In this document: positions 1 to 11,384 of the stretch, piece after piece | Position numbering within the stretch: position 1 is the first letter of the stretch | How the letters are laid out: each line of letters starts with the position of its first letter | Source: Primulina eburnea | Taxonomy: Eukaryota > Streptophyta > Magnoliopsida > Lamiales > Gesneriaceae | Assembly (NCBI RefSeq): GCF_022965805.1 | Contig: NC_133101.1 | Location: 1,240,001 to 1,304,000 of the forward strand | Length of the DNA stretch: 64,000 bases | Reading direction: 5' to 3' | The notes under the pieces: generated by a model | Told to the model about the DNA's origin: nothing | Database searches by the model: none | The model's input: only the letters and a program-made list of their open reading frames with translations | Position numbers and translations under genes: made by a program

Positions 1-58
1 GTTTATATTTAAGCTAAACGTGAATGAGTATGAAAAGTAATTCAACTGGATTACATAC

Positions 59-372
59 TTGTAATGGTATCTTGGAATACCAGATGCTGAAGCAAACCGA
101 TCTTTGGTATGATTATTCCACCAGGAATGTTGAGGTTTTCGGTCAAGGAACTCTGACCCCGGGATAGCTACAGAATTTGAGATAGAGGCGCTTGAATAAA
201 TGCTTGTACCTAAGCCATTAGTTCGTATAGGAAGGATAGCAACAGATCGTTCATTTGAGTAGCGCCGAAAATGAGCATGTTTCTTATACCAACAAATACC
301 AAAGAATACAAGTGATGCTATGAGTATGCCCAGAGTCAAGCCAACAGAGATGCCAATTATAACCAAATCCAT
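59..372 (-). CDS. CRLK1: CRLK1-like receptor kinase, first coding exon (partial)
   Basis: The ATG is at 372-370 on the minus strand. The exon encodes 104 codons plus two bases and ends at a GTATGT donor (58-53), so the kinase domain lies beyond the left edge. The protein starts MDLVIIGISVGLTLGILI, a membrane segment (about residues 5-27) followed by a basic YKKHAHFRR stop-transfer stretch. A juxtamembrane region follows with ILPIRTNGLG and then ASGIPRYHYK, the conserved lead-in to a kinase domain. This layout (short outside, one membrane span, LPIR..G and ASGIP.Y motifs) is that of calcium/calmodulin-regulated receptor-like kinases, which act at the plasma membrane in cold and calcium signalling. 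The family call comes from remembered similarity; only the N-terminal quarter is visible. Confidence 0.8.
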
Positions 373-1739
373 TTTATGGTCCTTGAACCGTATTACAAAT
401 CAGGAGCATTTTGCGGGAAAAGTACCATGGTCACTGTAGTTGTAAATTAAAAAAAAGCATAACTCAATTAAAGACCAAACATTTTAGCGAGAATAAGAAC
501 TCCATTTTGCCAGTAGCAGAAGACACTATACGTAGTTGCAACAACATAATTTTTTTCTCCAGGGACATGATTTTATAGGTTACGGCACAATAAGGTGATC
601 ACCCTACAAAATGTCACCGGAAAATTCAACGACAATAATTCGCAAACGAAGAAACGGTTTTTTATTGCATACACAAGCAAATTTGCAACAGTTAAATCTA
701 CAGATGGACCGAGTGCAAATAGTTCAACAACATTGATCCATCACTAATTCATGTTACATCATTTCACATGTGCAGAAGAAACCAACATAACATATATTTT
801 TTTGCTTTTACTTGGGTTTAAAAGGGGAGAGGTTCAAGTGGTGGTGACAACATAAAATATTTCATCTCCCTGCTGTATTCTGCATTGCCTTGTCCCATTC
901 TTGCTTTGTTTTTTTCTTTTTAAGAGAAGAAAAAATTGAGAAATTGGAACATAATACTTTGATTTAATTCATACATCTATATAATCGGCTACTTGCAGGC
1001 AGAACTAGTGAATCGTATAACTCTGTATCCGCCTCTAAATTATGAATGTATGCAAATTATATGAACCATGAAAAATATAACATAAATACATAGCCAATAA
1101 CAATAAGCACGAATTAAAGCAACATACACACAGGTTCCCAAATCACTCCATCAGAAGTTTTCGGTAATTTGTTCTAACACTCAAAACTAAAAGATTGTAT
1201 CAATTCAAAATGAAACAAATATTTATTTTGCACCACAGAACCCTAAGAAATCAATTCAATGACTTCTTATCGTGGATAACCGACGAATCTTACTCGCCGT
1301 GGCATCTCACTTTTTTTTTTATGAAACATAATCAATAAATTGGGATTTCAGCAAATTAAATATGACCATCAAGAAATAAATACTAGGAATTCGAGCAGCT
1401 ACATAATGCCATAACAAAAACCTGGAATAAATTTTTTTAAAGCAGGAAAAACCGAACAAGTCAAGTGAATGAGAAATAACTGATCCACATGCATGATAAT
1501 ACAATAAAAAGAAACCCAATGGAAACGATATCTAACTCATATACATTTTACGTACAAAAGGTAAACATCAGAAAAATCGAATTTTGAAGGCATCATCGAT
1601 GCAACGATGAGTGGGTTTCCCAAAAACTTCACAAACAACAACAGTACAGGTCGAATATAAACAGCACCAAAACAGGTGTTACATTTGGCTCTGCATCTAC
1701 ACTCATAAAGACACTATATTCAAAGGGAATGAGGGCAAC

Positions 1740-2000
1740 CACAAAAGAGTTGGGTTGGTTAACTTTCAGTTGGTATGGATATATTTATATGATGGTTAAT
1801 TCAGTTAGCAGTTAGAAATTGTTGGTTAGGAGTCGGTATATATATACGTGAAAGCCATTTGTAATTATACACTTTTCATTCATTCTTCGTAGTGAAAAGT
1901 TCCTTTGCTGTTGGCTGCAGTGGAGTAGGTCTCAACGACCGAACCACGTAAAATCTCCTGTGCTCATTTCTTTTAATTGCTCTCAATTTTCACTTACGAT
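1740..2000 (+). mobile_element. Possible solo copia-type LTR remnant
   Basis: The stretch has the order expected of a plant copia LTR: a GGTTAGTT-rich U3, a TATATATATACG box near 1840, then ATTCATTC and a region reading GTGGAGTAGG...CGAACCACGTAAA...TCTCCTGTG, which resembles the R-U5 block of many copia LTRs. No internal coding region or second LTR is present and I could not define TG/CA ends or a target duplication, so this is tentative. Confidence 0.4.
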
Positions 2001-2919
2001 CACCCGTTAATATCTCTCGTACCTTAATGCACTGATACTTACTATGAAAAGGCCAAAGAATCTTGAAGCTGCAAATGGAGTTCTTGATTAGTTTTTCACA
2101 ACAACATGGATCACCAAAAAGAAGTAAGAACGAATCGCTCTACATACCCAAATATAGGATGCATTTCAACTCGAGGAAGAAAAACCCGGAACACGATCAA
2201 AGAGAAGAAATTAACCATGTCAGAGGAAATCCCATCAATTGTTTTTCAGCTGCAATTGACTTGTTCAGCTGACAAACAACAAATCATTATATAACTCGTG
2301 GAGTGGTTTGATTGATACATCCGCCTTTGTGGTTTTGTTCGAGAGTCAAATTTCTCACGCGGCGAAAGTTTCAAACATTATAAATTTTGTGTCAGTTTAG
2401 ATAAAAATTTACATAAAAATTCAGGGAAAATTACATTTATCGCTCCTATATAATATAAAAAAAAAAACATAAAATTCTTGAAAACCACATGTTCTAAAAT
2501 CAAACAAATTAGTCAAAGTTTTATGTCTGCTTTTTTAAAAATAATTTTTATTATATAAATTCATATTTTATGTAACAAAAAATTTAATATATATACAAAC
2601 ATAGTATATCTTGAATTACTAATTTCAATTATATCTCATTGTATGTATATGACATACGCAGTCAATATTCCAAAACTTCTCATTTTAGTTTAATTTGATC
2701 TTATGGATTAAACCAAATTAATCAACAATCATTCTATTTCAAAAATATATATGGCATATTTATTTCGATTCACAGTTACGTTATATGTTTTAATTTATTT
2801 TTCTCAAATCGGATAAAAATAATTATTATATATATAAGCTTTATTATCATATAATACCAAATCTAACTAACGACTTGAATTTTTTTTTTTTAAAAAAACT
2901 TTTAAAGAATCTCAAGAGT

Positions 2920-3055
2920 CAATTTTGTAAGACGGATCTGTTATTTAGGTCATTCAAGAAAAAAATATATTTTTTTATGTCAAAATATTACTTATTATTA
3001 TAAAATGAATTGTCGACTCGTTTCACATATAAAAATTCATGAGACTAGCTCACCA
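2920..3055 (-). mobile_element. Degraded copy of the 182-bp Mutator-like MITE
   Basis: Retains the order TTTTGTAAGACGGATCTGTTATTTAGGTCATTCA, a paired AAAATATTACTT block and CGACTCGTTTCACATAT...GAGACTAGCTCAC, matching the reverse-oriented MITE at 23.6 kb with many substitutions. The ends and TSD are lost. Confidence 0.5.
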
Positions 3056-3286
3056 GAAAATTAATAAAAAATAAATTAAGATGGTCCACTTATTTCACTT
3101 CTTTTATTATTTATTTTATACGTACATTTGCATTATGGACCTTTACTTTAGTCTCTTAAATAGTTGCAAAATGCCACCTCTAGGCTGCTATTATTTCGTC
3201 TGGAGTAGATAAAACTTAAATTGGAGCTGCCATCCCATACCCCTCACGTGTTCGATAAATTAAAGGGGTTTTTCATACATATATGC

Positions 3287-3289
3287 GTA

Positions 3290-3320
<31 letters not shown>

Positions 3321-3324
3321 GTGT
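3287..3324 (+). repeat. GTATGT microsatellite
   Basis: About six tandem copies of the hexamer GTATGT/GTGTAT in the region upstream of the O-fucosyltransferase gene. Confidence 0.9.
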
Positions 3325-6300
3325 CCTTTAACTAGGATACTCGTGGAAATTTAATACGGCAAATCGCAGCAAATAGAAATCGAAAATATGTAGATAAATT
3401 ATGTTATGGTGTGCTTGGATTTATGGGTTATATATGATTAATTTTAAATTTATTGATTGTTGGTTTCTTGATTTGCTTGGATTGACTAGTGAATTTTAAG
3501 TTCACCTTATATTAGATTTTTGTAATTTAATAATTATTATGTTAAATTTTGAATATTCTTGAGATTCGATGTCAACTGTCATTTGAATTTGAATGAAATT
3601 TATATTTCAAATCTCAAATATATCAATTCAAACAAAATATTATGTTTTCATAATAAATGGTGAGATTATAAAATGTCACAATTTTAAAAAAAAATATTTG
3701 GTCAAAAACATATCTTTTCTTTCAACTCTTATTTTCGTCACAAATTATAAAACCATGGTTTCATTTTATTTTCAATTTTTTAAGACGAGGTGTTTTATTT
3801 TATAACCGGCATGTAAATTCCAAAGAAATATTCATTGCAGGTTTCCATTTGCATAAAATAAGGGAGCAATAACAAAATCTTGTTTTGATGGGAAATTTTG
3901 AGTTTAATTTTTATATAGAAATGATTTGTTATAGTAAGTCAACAACTAAACATCAAATCATTATATTACTAAAAAAACATGTGATTTTCCAGAATTTATA
4001 CATGTGACATTGTGACCAAGTGAGCAGAATCCAGCCGTGCTAAGACGCGCCACCTGTGAGAATGGGTTTAGTATTAAGAAATATGGTCTATTTAGTAATT
4101 TTTTCACTTGTATGTATATACAGACAACCAATCTGTGTCTGAACTCTGAAGTGTTTCCGCAATCCGAGCAATGATCTTACTCGAACGCGTCATCACCCGT
4201 TCCTTTCAATTCTTTTGACTTCGACTCTCACCGCGTCTCCATCCTCTCTCACTCTAACTTGGTGTGCGCATGCGTGAAATGAGGTGGGTTTCGTCCGCCA
4301 AAGGCGGCGGCGCTAGCGGCGGCGAGAAGGGAGTGCTTTTCAAGTCCAGGCTGAAGTGGGTGGGGCTTATAGGCCTAGTTCTTTCTGCTGTCTCACTTTT
4401 CGCGCATTTTCTTCTCGCGAGATACACTTACGGGGTTGCTGCTTCTGAGTACCAGTCTTCAATCACCATCTTTTCTTGGAGGCCCATCTTCGAGAGTGCA
4501 GATTTTTCCAGCGATGTAATATGATAAAGATCCAATCTTTCCGTGTAATTTTCTGTGTTTTCTGGTCTGATTTGTTTTGTGCTGTTCAAATCTAGGATTT
4601 GAGTTTGTGTAACGGTATGCGGGTCTCGAGTTTGCTGATACTGTGTCACTGAATTATGCTTTTCTTGTAGAGAAAAGATTTTGGTTTATTGAATTACGAA
4701 AATTCGAGGACCTTTTTAGGGAAACGGGGGGAGGGGGGGTTATGAATAATATTTTTCTAACATGGTGTTTGGTGGGGCCAATCTGCTGGTATAATTGCTA
4801 GTTAGTATCCTTTTGAGTTACTCATAAGTTTAGTTATAGATCCCCCAATGTTAATTTACGCTTTCTATTTTTTGTTTTGTGGATTTCCGTACCTTCATAG
4901 GTATAATTAAGGATTCTTTTTTTATTTTGTTTCGTGGTTTTATGGAAGTTTCGCCATTTCGCAGACTGCATTTTATAGAAGACTTTGGGGTCCAGTCAGG
5001 ACTCTTGATTCGATACATCCTTATGCTAATCCAAGAGGACACTATGTAGGTAAGATTTACTTCTTTTACAGTTGATTTAGCATTTGATGTTCGGAACTTG
5101 ATGAGTTGAGGTAGATTGATGGCAATTACGTCTTGTTGGTTTGTGAAAATACTAAAAACAAATAAAGAAATCTTTATATTTTCGTCCCAATTATCCTGTT
5201 TATTACTTAATGAGATCCGATATGTTGCAGGTCCTGTAACTAGCAACGGATTTTTATTTGTGAGGATACAAGGTGGTTTTCATGAACACGGCCTCATCCT
5301 TCTGGCATCGTTTTTTTGTCATTCTTTTTATAAAGAAGAATTCTTTGCAATATCTTACTTTTCTGCAGATTTGTGATGTTGTTGTTGCCCGGCTTCTCAA
5401 TGCCACTCTAGTTATTCCTGAGATACAATCCACCACAAGTAGCAAAGGAGTCAGGTTGGTTTCTTTTCAACTTTAAGACATGTTTCTGCTGCACAAAAGA
5501 TTGGTTAACTCGATGCTCATTAATGTTATGCAGCACACAGTTTAAGAGTTTCGCTTACCTCTATAACGAGGATCAGTTTATGATGGCTTTAGCAGGGGAT
5601 GTCAAGGTCGTCAAAACACTACCAAAGGATCTTAAAGGCGCGAGAAGGAAGAAGAAGATCCCATCTTTTAAAGTCTCCAAGTCAGCATCTCCATATTTCT
5701 ATCTCCACCATGTTCTTCCAGTGTTGAATATGCATTCAGTTGTCGAGCTCGTTGTACCGGATGGTGGGTGCTTGCAGGTAAACACTAGATCATGTAATCT
5801 TTTGTTGCACACAGCTATCCTTTTTAATTATGGCGGCGGCGGCATATCATGCTCAGACCAATATTTCTTTGTGATATGATCTTGTATGGCTTAGGCGGTA
5901 CTTCCTTCACACCTAGAAGAATATCAAAGGCTGAGGTGTAGGGTTGCGTATCATGCTTTAAGGTTCAGAGAGGAGGTCCAGGAACTTGCCACAAAGATTC
6001 TGTACAGGTTGCGAGCTTCTGGGCGTCCATTTATAGCCTATGATCCAGAGATGACTAGGGATGCTCTAGCATATCATGGCTGTGCTGAGCTCTTTCAGGT
6101 ATCTTTATAGTTAAACCTTTTGCCAGCCAGTGTTAGCTTCTGTATTATTTTTTTGTCAGTTCGCTCAGGTTTTCAAAACATTTGTCTTTGTTTTACCTAC
6201 TGTTCCTATTTAGGATGTGCATACTGAACTTATCCAACATAAGCGAGCCTGGATGCTAAAGCGGGGAATTGTCAGAGGGAACCTTTCTGTAGATTCAGCT

Positions 6301-6460
6301 GCGCAGTTTCGTAACTGTCTATGTCCACTTATGCCTGAGGAGGTATTTTTTATTAATATAATCTGTTATTTTCATCTTTTGAGACTGGTTATGATTATCA
6401 AAAATATTTTTCTACAGGTTGGTATACTTCTTCGAGCGTATGGCTACCCATGGGATACAA

Positions 6461-6465
6461 TAATC
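6461..6465. repeat. Target-site duplication of the copia element, left copy
   Basis: TAATC directly before the left LTR; the same five bases follow the right LTR at 11815-11819. A 5-bp TSD is normal for LTR retrotransposons. Confidence 0.95.
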
Positions 6466-6895
6466 TGTTGGGTAAAACAAATAAAAGAAATGGCGAAGAA
6501 TTCTGCGATACGAAATCGGCTTCAAATCGTGTAGGATCTACACTTTCCTTTAGGCTTTATTTGCTCTCTGTTTTGTGCAAATAAATCAGAGCAAATATCC
6601 TGTAGGATAAGATGAAGAAACTAGAAGAAACAATGCACTTTGAATGTTCTAGATACAATATACGTAAGAAAGTTTCTTTCAATAATATTCAAACCTTGTA
6701 GATAGATTTTCTGCAGCAAACCTAACTCAAGTTGACCCCTTTTATTGACTTCAATAATTGATGAATTAAACATTGCAACTATTTATATATGGCCTTTCAG
6801 AAAAGGTGTAAACCATTCCTTTTGAAATTGTATTGTTTCAATACAAATACAACTTTTCATACACACCTTTTCAATATATACGAATATATTTAACA
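6466..6895 (-). repeat. Left (3') LTR of the copia element
   Basis: 430 bp, TG...CA ends, identical to 11385-11814. The polypurine tract lies immediately inside it at about 6896-6907. Confidence 0.96.
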
Positions 6896-7427
6896 ATCCC
6901 CTGCCATTTTCTATATATTGAAATGCCTTCAAAGAATCACCGAATATTCTTGAGAATTCATGCATCAACAATGGTATCTTTCGATTGAACCATTATCTTA
7001 GTAAATGTGCTTTATAGTTACTGAATACAAATAGGTAGACAAGCTTTGAACCACCTGTATATAAGAATAACCACATAGACAAATACACACAAATTTAAAA
7101 CTTCCTATTGTCATAAACGATACATTAGGTCTCGTATCTCTATCCTTTCGTGAGTGTTTACAAAGTCTAGTCCATGAAACTTTGTGGATGCCCTAAATCC
7201 AACACCCATATAGGCAAGTACTCAATGCCCCTGCCATATGTGGCATTTAACAAGACTTGTTAAGAAAATTATTCAACCTTTAACTACTGGCAGGAATACC
7301 AACACTACTCAACTTTTGGGATGACATCGTAGTGTTCAAATCACTATAACAATGTACTTTTAAATCATTGAATTCAAGACCAGAAGATATATCTAGCATT
7401 GAATTGAGGTTTCCATTGTTAGTGATT

Positions 7428-10400
7428 TTATTTGTTGGACTTTAATCCCATCTCTTTTGATGTTCGCAATACCATTTCTCTGTTCAATCCTTTTGTCAAA
7501 GGATCTGCTAGATTTTCTTTTGATGGTACAAAATCAATTGTAATTATTCCACTTGTAATCAAGCTTCTTACTATACTGTGTCTCAATCCAATGTGCCTTG
7601 ATTTACCATTATACACTTCGTTGTAAGCTTTTGCTAGTGTAGAGGCACTATCACAATGAATAGATATTGGTGCCATTGGTTTGGGCCACATTGGAATTTC
7701 AAAAAGTAAATTTCGAAGCCATTCGGCTTCCTTGCTAGTTGATGCTAAAGCTACGAATTCAGATGCCATGGTGGAGTCTGAAATACATGTTTGCTTCTTA
7801 GAACCCCAAGAAATTGCTCCTCCACCAAACATAAAGATCCAACCACTTGTGGATGAGTGGTCATCTTTGTTAGTTATCCAACTAGCATCTGAGTATCCTT
7901 CAAGAACAGAAGGATACCCACAATATCGTAGGCTATAGTCTTTTGTGCCTTCAAGATACCTAAGTATCCTAGTTATTCCAAACCAATGTTGCTTATTTGG
8001 ATTGCTCGTGTACCTACTTAACACGCTAATAGCATAAGCTATATCAGGTCTTGTGCAAGTCATTGCATACATTAGACTCCCAACAACTTGAGCATACTCC
8101 AATTGGGATACTGAACCACTAGAGTTCTTCACATAATTGATCTTGGGATCTATAGGAGTTGAGGCAGGTTTGCATTCTAAATGATTGAACCTCTTGAGAA
8201 TTTTCTCTATGTAATGAGATTGTGAGAGTTGAATTGATTCTCGATCCCTTACAATTTTTATTCCTAGGATAACATTTGCCTCACCTATGTCTTTCATTTC
8301 AAATTTGCTAGATAGCAATTCTTTGGTTTTAATGACTTGTTCTAAATCGGTGCCAAAAATTAGCATGTCATCTACATACAAGCATATAATGACACCTTTG
8401 CCTTCGTTATACTTGCTGTAAACACATTTGTCTGATTCATTTATCTTGAATCCATTAGCAGTAATAACACAATCAAATTTTTGATGCCATTGTTTCGGTG
8501 CTTGTTTTAGTCCATACAGAGATTTCACAAGTTTGCATACTTTTCTTTCTTGACCTGATAGAATAAACCCTTCTGGTTGTTTCATATATACTTCTTCTTC
8601 TAACTCACCATTTAGAAATGCTGTTTTTACATCCATTTGGTGAATTACCCATTTTTGGGTCGAAGCTAAAGCAATAAGTAACCGAATTGTAGTTATTCTA
8701 GCTACCGGTGAATAAGTATCAAAATAATCCAAGCCGTGTTTTTGAGTAAAACCTTTGGCTACTAATCTGGCTTTAAACTTGTCTATTGTTCCATCTGTTT
8801 TCATCTTCTTTTTGAAGATCCATTTACAATCAATAGGTTTGGAACCAGGTGGTAAATCCACTAATTCCCAAGTTTTATTAGCCATAATTGAATCCATCTC
8901 ATCATTTATCGCTTCTTTCCAAAACAAGGCATCTTGAGAATTTATTGCCTCATCAAATGTTTTGGGATCACTTTCGGTAATAAAACAATAAGGTATTTTG
9001 TTACTTAGTTCTTGTCTTGTTCCTTCAGTAAGATAAGTTACAAAATCTGAGCCAAATGACTTAGTTATCTTGGCTCTTTTGCTCCTTCTTAACTCAATAA
9101 TTTCTTCTTTGTCATTTGAAGCTTTTAATGCTGTGAAGTCTTGTTTTATTTTATCACAGACTTCCTTGTGCATTGAGGAGAACCTAGACTCATCAAAAAT
9201 GGCATCTCTTGATTCAATTATAGTATTAACTGAAATTAAATCATGAGGTTCTACCACAATAAATCTATAGGCCTTGCTATTTTGTGCATATCCCAAAAAT
9301 GTGCATTCAACACCTCTTTCTCCCAACTTTCTTTTCTTTGGTTCAGGAAGCTTCACTACAGCTCTACAACCCCAAACTCTCAAATATTTGATGTTTGGTT
9401 TTTTATTGAACCAAAATTCATATGGGGTGACAGAATTTCTCTTAGTAGGAATTCTATTTAGTATATAACAAGCAGTTAAAACTGCTTCTCCCCAATATCC
9501 TTGACTTAATTTTGAGTTTGACAACATGGCATTAACCATTTCGATTAATACTCTATTTTTCCTTTCAGCCACACCATTTTGTTGTGGCGTATACGGAGCA
9601 GTTACTTGATGTTTGATACCACTAGTTTCAAAGAAATTGTTTTGATAGTATTCACCTCCTCTATCGGTTCTAAGACATTTTATTCTAGATTCACAAAATA
9701 ACTCAACTTCAGCCTTAAATATTTTAAATTTTTCAATTACTTCATCCTTAGTATGTAATAAATATACATAGCAAAATCTACTGTAGTCGTCAATAAAAGT
9801 AGCAAAGTACTTTTTTCCTCCAAAAGTTGGTGTACCATGTAAATCACAAATATCACTGTGTATCAGTTCTAATTTTGAAGTTTTTCTGTCTATTTTAGGA
9901 AATGGTTGTCTAGTTATTTTTGTGAGCATGCAAGTCTTACATTTTCCTGCATCTTGTTTAATCCATGGCAACAAATCAAGTTTTATCATTTGATCAATTC
10001 TTTTATAATTCACATGTCCTAATCTATTATGCCATAACGTAAAAGGTGACTCAATAAAGTACACAAAAGAAGATATATCTTTATTCTTGTTTATCGGCAT
10101 GACATTTAATTTAAACATGCCGTTACAAACGTAACCCTTTCCAACAAACATTCCTCTCTTGCTAAGGACAAACTTATCAGCTTCAAATACAAGTTTGAAA
10201 CCAAACTTGTTAAGCATACTACCACTAACAAGATTCTTTCTTACTTCTGGCACATACAATACATTTGTCAAAGTTACAACATGTCCAGAAGTGAATTTTA
10301 AATCTACTTCTCCTGTACCTAAGATGGAAGTAGTAGATGCATTTCCCATATATACCACTGCATTGGGATCATTCATGACCTTTAAATTCTTGAAAAATTC

Positions 10401-11354
10401 CTTGTTTTTGCACACATGTTTGGTAGCTCCTGTATCAACCCACCAGGAAAAGTCTTCCTCCACCATGTTCAATTCAGAAATCATGGCAACCATGCTCTGT
10501 GTAACTTCTTTTGGTGCTTCACCCTTGTTAATCTTCTTTTTCAAAAGGCGACACTCAAACTTGTAGTGCCCTTCTTTGTTGCAGTGATAACACTTGCCTT
10601 TTCTCCTCTTTTTTTCAAGTTGATCATCTTTAGACTGATTTGCCCTTTTTCCTTTGTTGAACTTACTGGTTTGTCCAGATTCCACCACATGCACTTTGCT
10701 TGGTGCATCTTTGTATTTTGACTCTTGCAGAACCTGAGAATTGTTTTTCTCTTGCACACGAAATTCTTCTTCTATTCGAAGAGAGTTAGCAAGGGCCTCA
10801 AGAGAAATATCTTCCTTTTTATGTTTGAGATCCTTTTTAAAATCTTTCCAAGATGGAGGAAGTTTATCTATGATAGAACTGACAACTATGGTTTCATCCA
10901 TGTGTAATTTGTGTTGGTTAAATCTATTAAGCATTTTCTCTACTTCTGAAAATTGTTCCATGACAGGCCTTGAATCTATCATTTTGAAATTCAGAAAAGT
11001 AGAGACCAGAAATTTCTTACTTGAAGAGTCCTCTTGCATGTATCTTGCCTCTATTCTGTCCCATAACTCTTTAGCGGTGGGTATCAGATGATAGACGTCA
11101 AATAAACTGTCACACATGGCGTTGAGTATATGTCCCCTGCATATTTCGTCATCATTCTCCCACTTTTGACGGTTCCTTATTTCTTCAATTGTTTCTCCAT
11201 CAGTTTCTGTAGGTTTGGGAGTACTGAGAACATATGCTATCTTTAAAGCCACCAACAGGAAGTGAACTCGTTTCTGCCATCGTATGAATTGCCCACCATC
11301 AAAACGCTCCAACTTCACGATATTTGTAGCCAGATCCTTGATCGAACTTGCCAT
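7428..11354 (-). CDS. Copia gag-pol polyprotein, 1308 aa
   Basis: Start chosen at MASSIKDLAT (11354), just inside the 5' LTR; the open frame reaches back into the LTR but that part is non-coding leader. Order is that of Ty1/copia: gag (about 1-250), zinc knuckle CX2CX4HX4C (C255, C258, H263, C268), aspartic protease WWVDTGA (D307), pre-integrase zinc finger (H442, H447, C472, C475), integrase with D501, D564 and E597, reverse transcriptase with MDVKTAFLNG (907-916) and YVDD (993-996), and RNase H (D1156, E1199, D1235, D1284). The frame has no stop or shift and all listed catalytic residues are present, so the element looks competent to encode all its own proteins. It lies antisense to the host gene. 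The copia lineage (Tork, Ivana and so on) was not assigned. Confidence 0.96.
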   Translation of the reverse strand: MASSIKDLATNIVKLERFDGGQFIRWQKRVHFLLVALKIAYVLSTPKPTETDGETIEEIRNRQKWENDDEICRGHILNAMCDSLFDVYHLIPTAKELWDRIEARYMQEDSSSKKFLVSTFLNFKMIDSRPVMEQFSEVEKMLNRFNQHKLHMDETIVVSSIIDKLPPSWKDFKKDLKHKKEDISLEALANSLRIEEEFRVQEKNNSQVLQESKYKDAPSKVHVVESGQTSKFNKGKRANQSKDDQLEKKRRKGKCYHCNKEGHYKFECRLLKKKINKGEAPKEVTQSMVAMISELNMVEEDFSWWVDTGATKHVCKNKEFFKNLKVMNDPNAVVYMGNASTTSILGTGEVDLKFTSGHVVTLTNVLYVPEVRKNLVSGSMLNKFGFKLVFEADKFVLSKRGMFVGKGYVCNGMFKLNVMPINKNKDISSFVYFIESPFTLWHNRLGHVNYKRIDQMIKLDLLPWIKQDAGKCKTCMLTKITRQPFPKIDRKTSKLELIHSDICDLHGTPTFGGKKYFATFIDDYSRFCYVYLLHTKDEVIEKFKIFKAEVELFCESRIKCLRTDRGGEYYQNNFFETSGIKHQVTAPYTPQQNGVAERKNRVLIEMVNAMLSNSKLSQGYWGEAVLTACYILNRIPTKRNSVTPYEFWFNKKPNIKYLRVWGCRAVVKLPEPKKRKLGERGVECTFLGYAQNSKAYRFIVVEPHDLISVNTIIESRDAIFDESRFSSMHKEVCDKIKQDFTALKASNDKEEIIELRRSKRAKITKSFGSDFVTYLTEGTRQELSNKIPYCFITESDPKTFDEAINSQDALFWKEAINDEMDSIMANKTWELVDLPPGSKPIDCKWIFKKKMKTDGTIDKFKARLVAKGFTQKHGLDYFDTYSPVARITTIRLLIALASTQKWVIHQMDVKTAFLNGELEEEVYMKQPEGFILSGQERKVCKLVKSLYGLKQAPKQWHQKFDCVITANGFKINESDKCVYSKYNEGKGVIICLYVDDMLIFGTDLEQVIKTKELLSSKFEMKDIGEANVILGIKIVRDRESIQLSQSHYIEKILKRFNHLECKPASTPIDPKINYVKNSSGSVSQLEYAQVVGSLMYAMTCTRPDIAYAISVLSRYTSNPNKQHWFGITRILRYLEGTKDYSLRYCGYPSVLEGYSDASWITNKDDHSSTSGWIFMFGGGAISWGSKKQTCISDSTMASEFVALASTSKEAEWLRNLLFEIPMWPKPMAPISIHCDSASTLAKAYNEVYNGKSRHIGLRHSIVRSLITSGIITIDFVPSKENLADPLTKGLNREMVLRTSKEMGLKSNK

Positions 11355-11384
11355 TATTTTGAAACAAAGATAAAGCCTAAAGAT
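11355..11384 (-). promoter_or_regulatory. Unusual 30-nt copia leader in the primer-binding-site position
   Basis: Only 30 nt separate the 5' LTR from the gag ATG. On the coding strand it begins ATCTTTAGGCTTTATCTTTG, with no TGG start as expected for a tRNA primer. Thirteen nt (11370-11382) are perfectly complementary to an LTR stretch of the same transcript (11467-11479). This could be a self-priming site or simply a stem; see findings. Confidence 0.6.

Larger units (their letters stand above)
373..4269. other. Intergenic region between divergent CRLK1-like and O-fucosyltransferase genes
   Basis: Holds the upstream sequence of both divergently transcribed genes. No convincing coding region is seen; the short open frames lack homology and codon bias. 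It contains an LTR-like stretch near 1.74-2.0 kb, a degraded MITE near 2.9-3.05 kb and a GTATGT microsatellite near 3.3 kb, listed separately. The remainder is AT-rich and unremarkable. Confidence 0.7.

Noticed and set aside
5286..5310. A U12-type (ATCCTT) donor for O-fucosyltransferase intron 3
   Set aside because: CATCCTT resembles the minor-spliceosome donor, but the preceding dinucleotide is wrong and the resulting phase does not fit the next exon.
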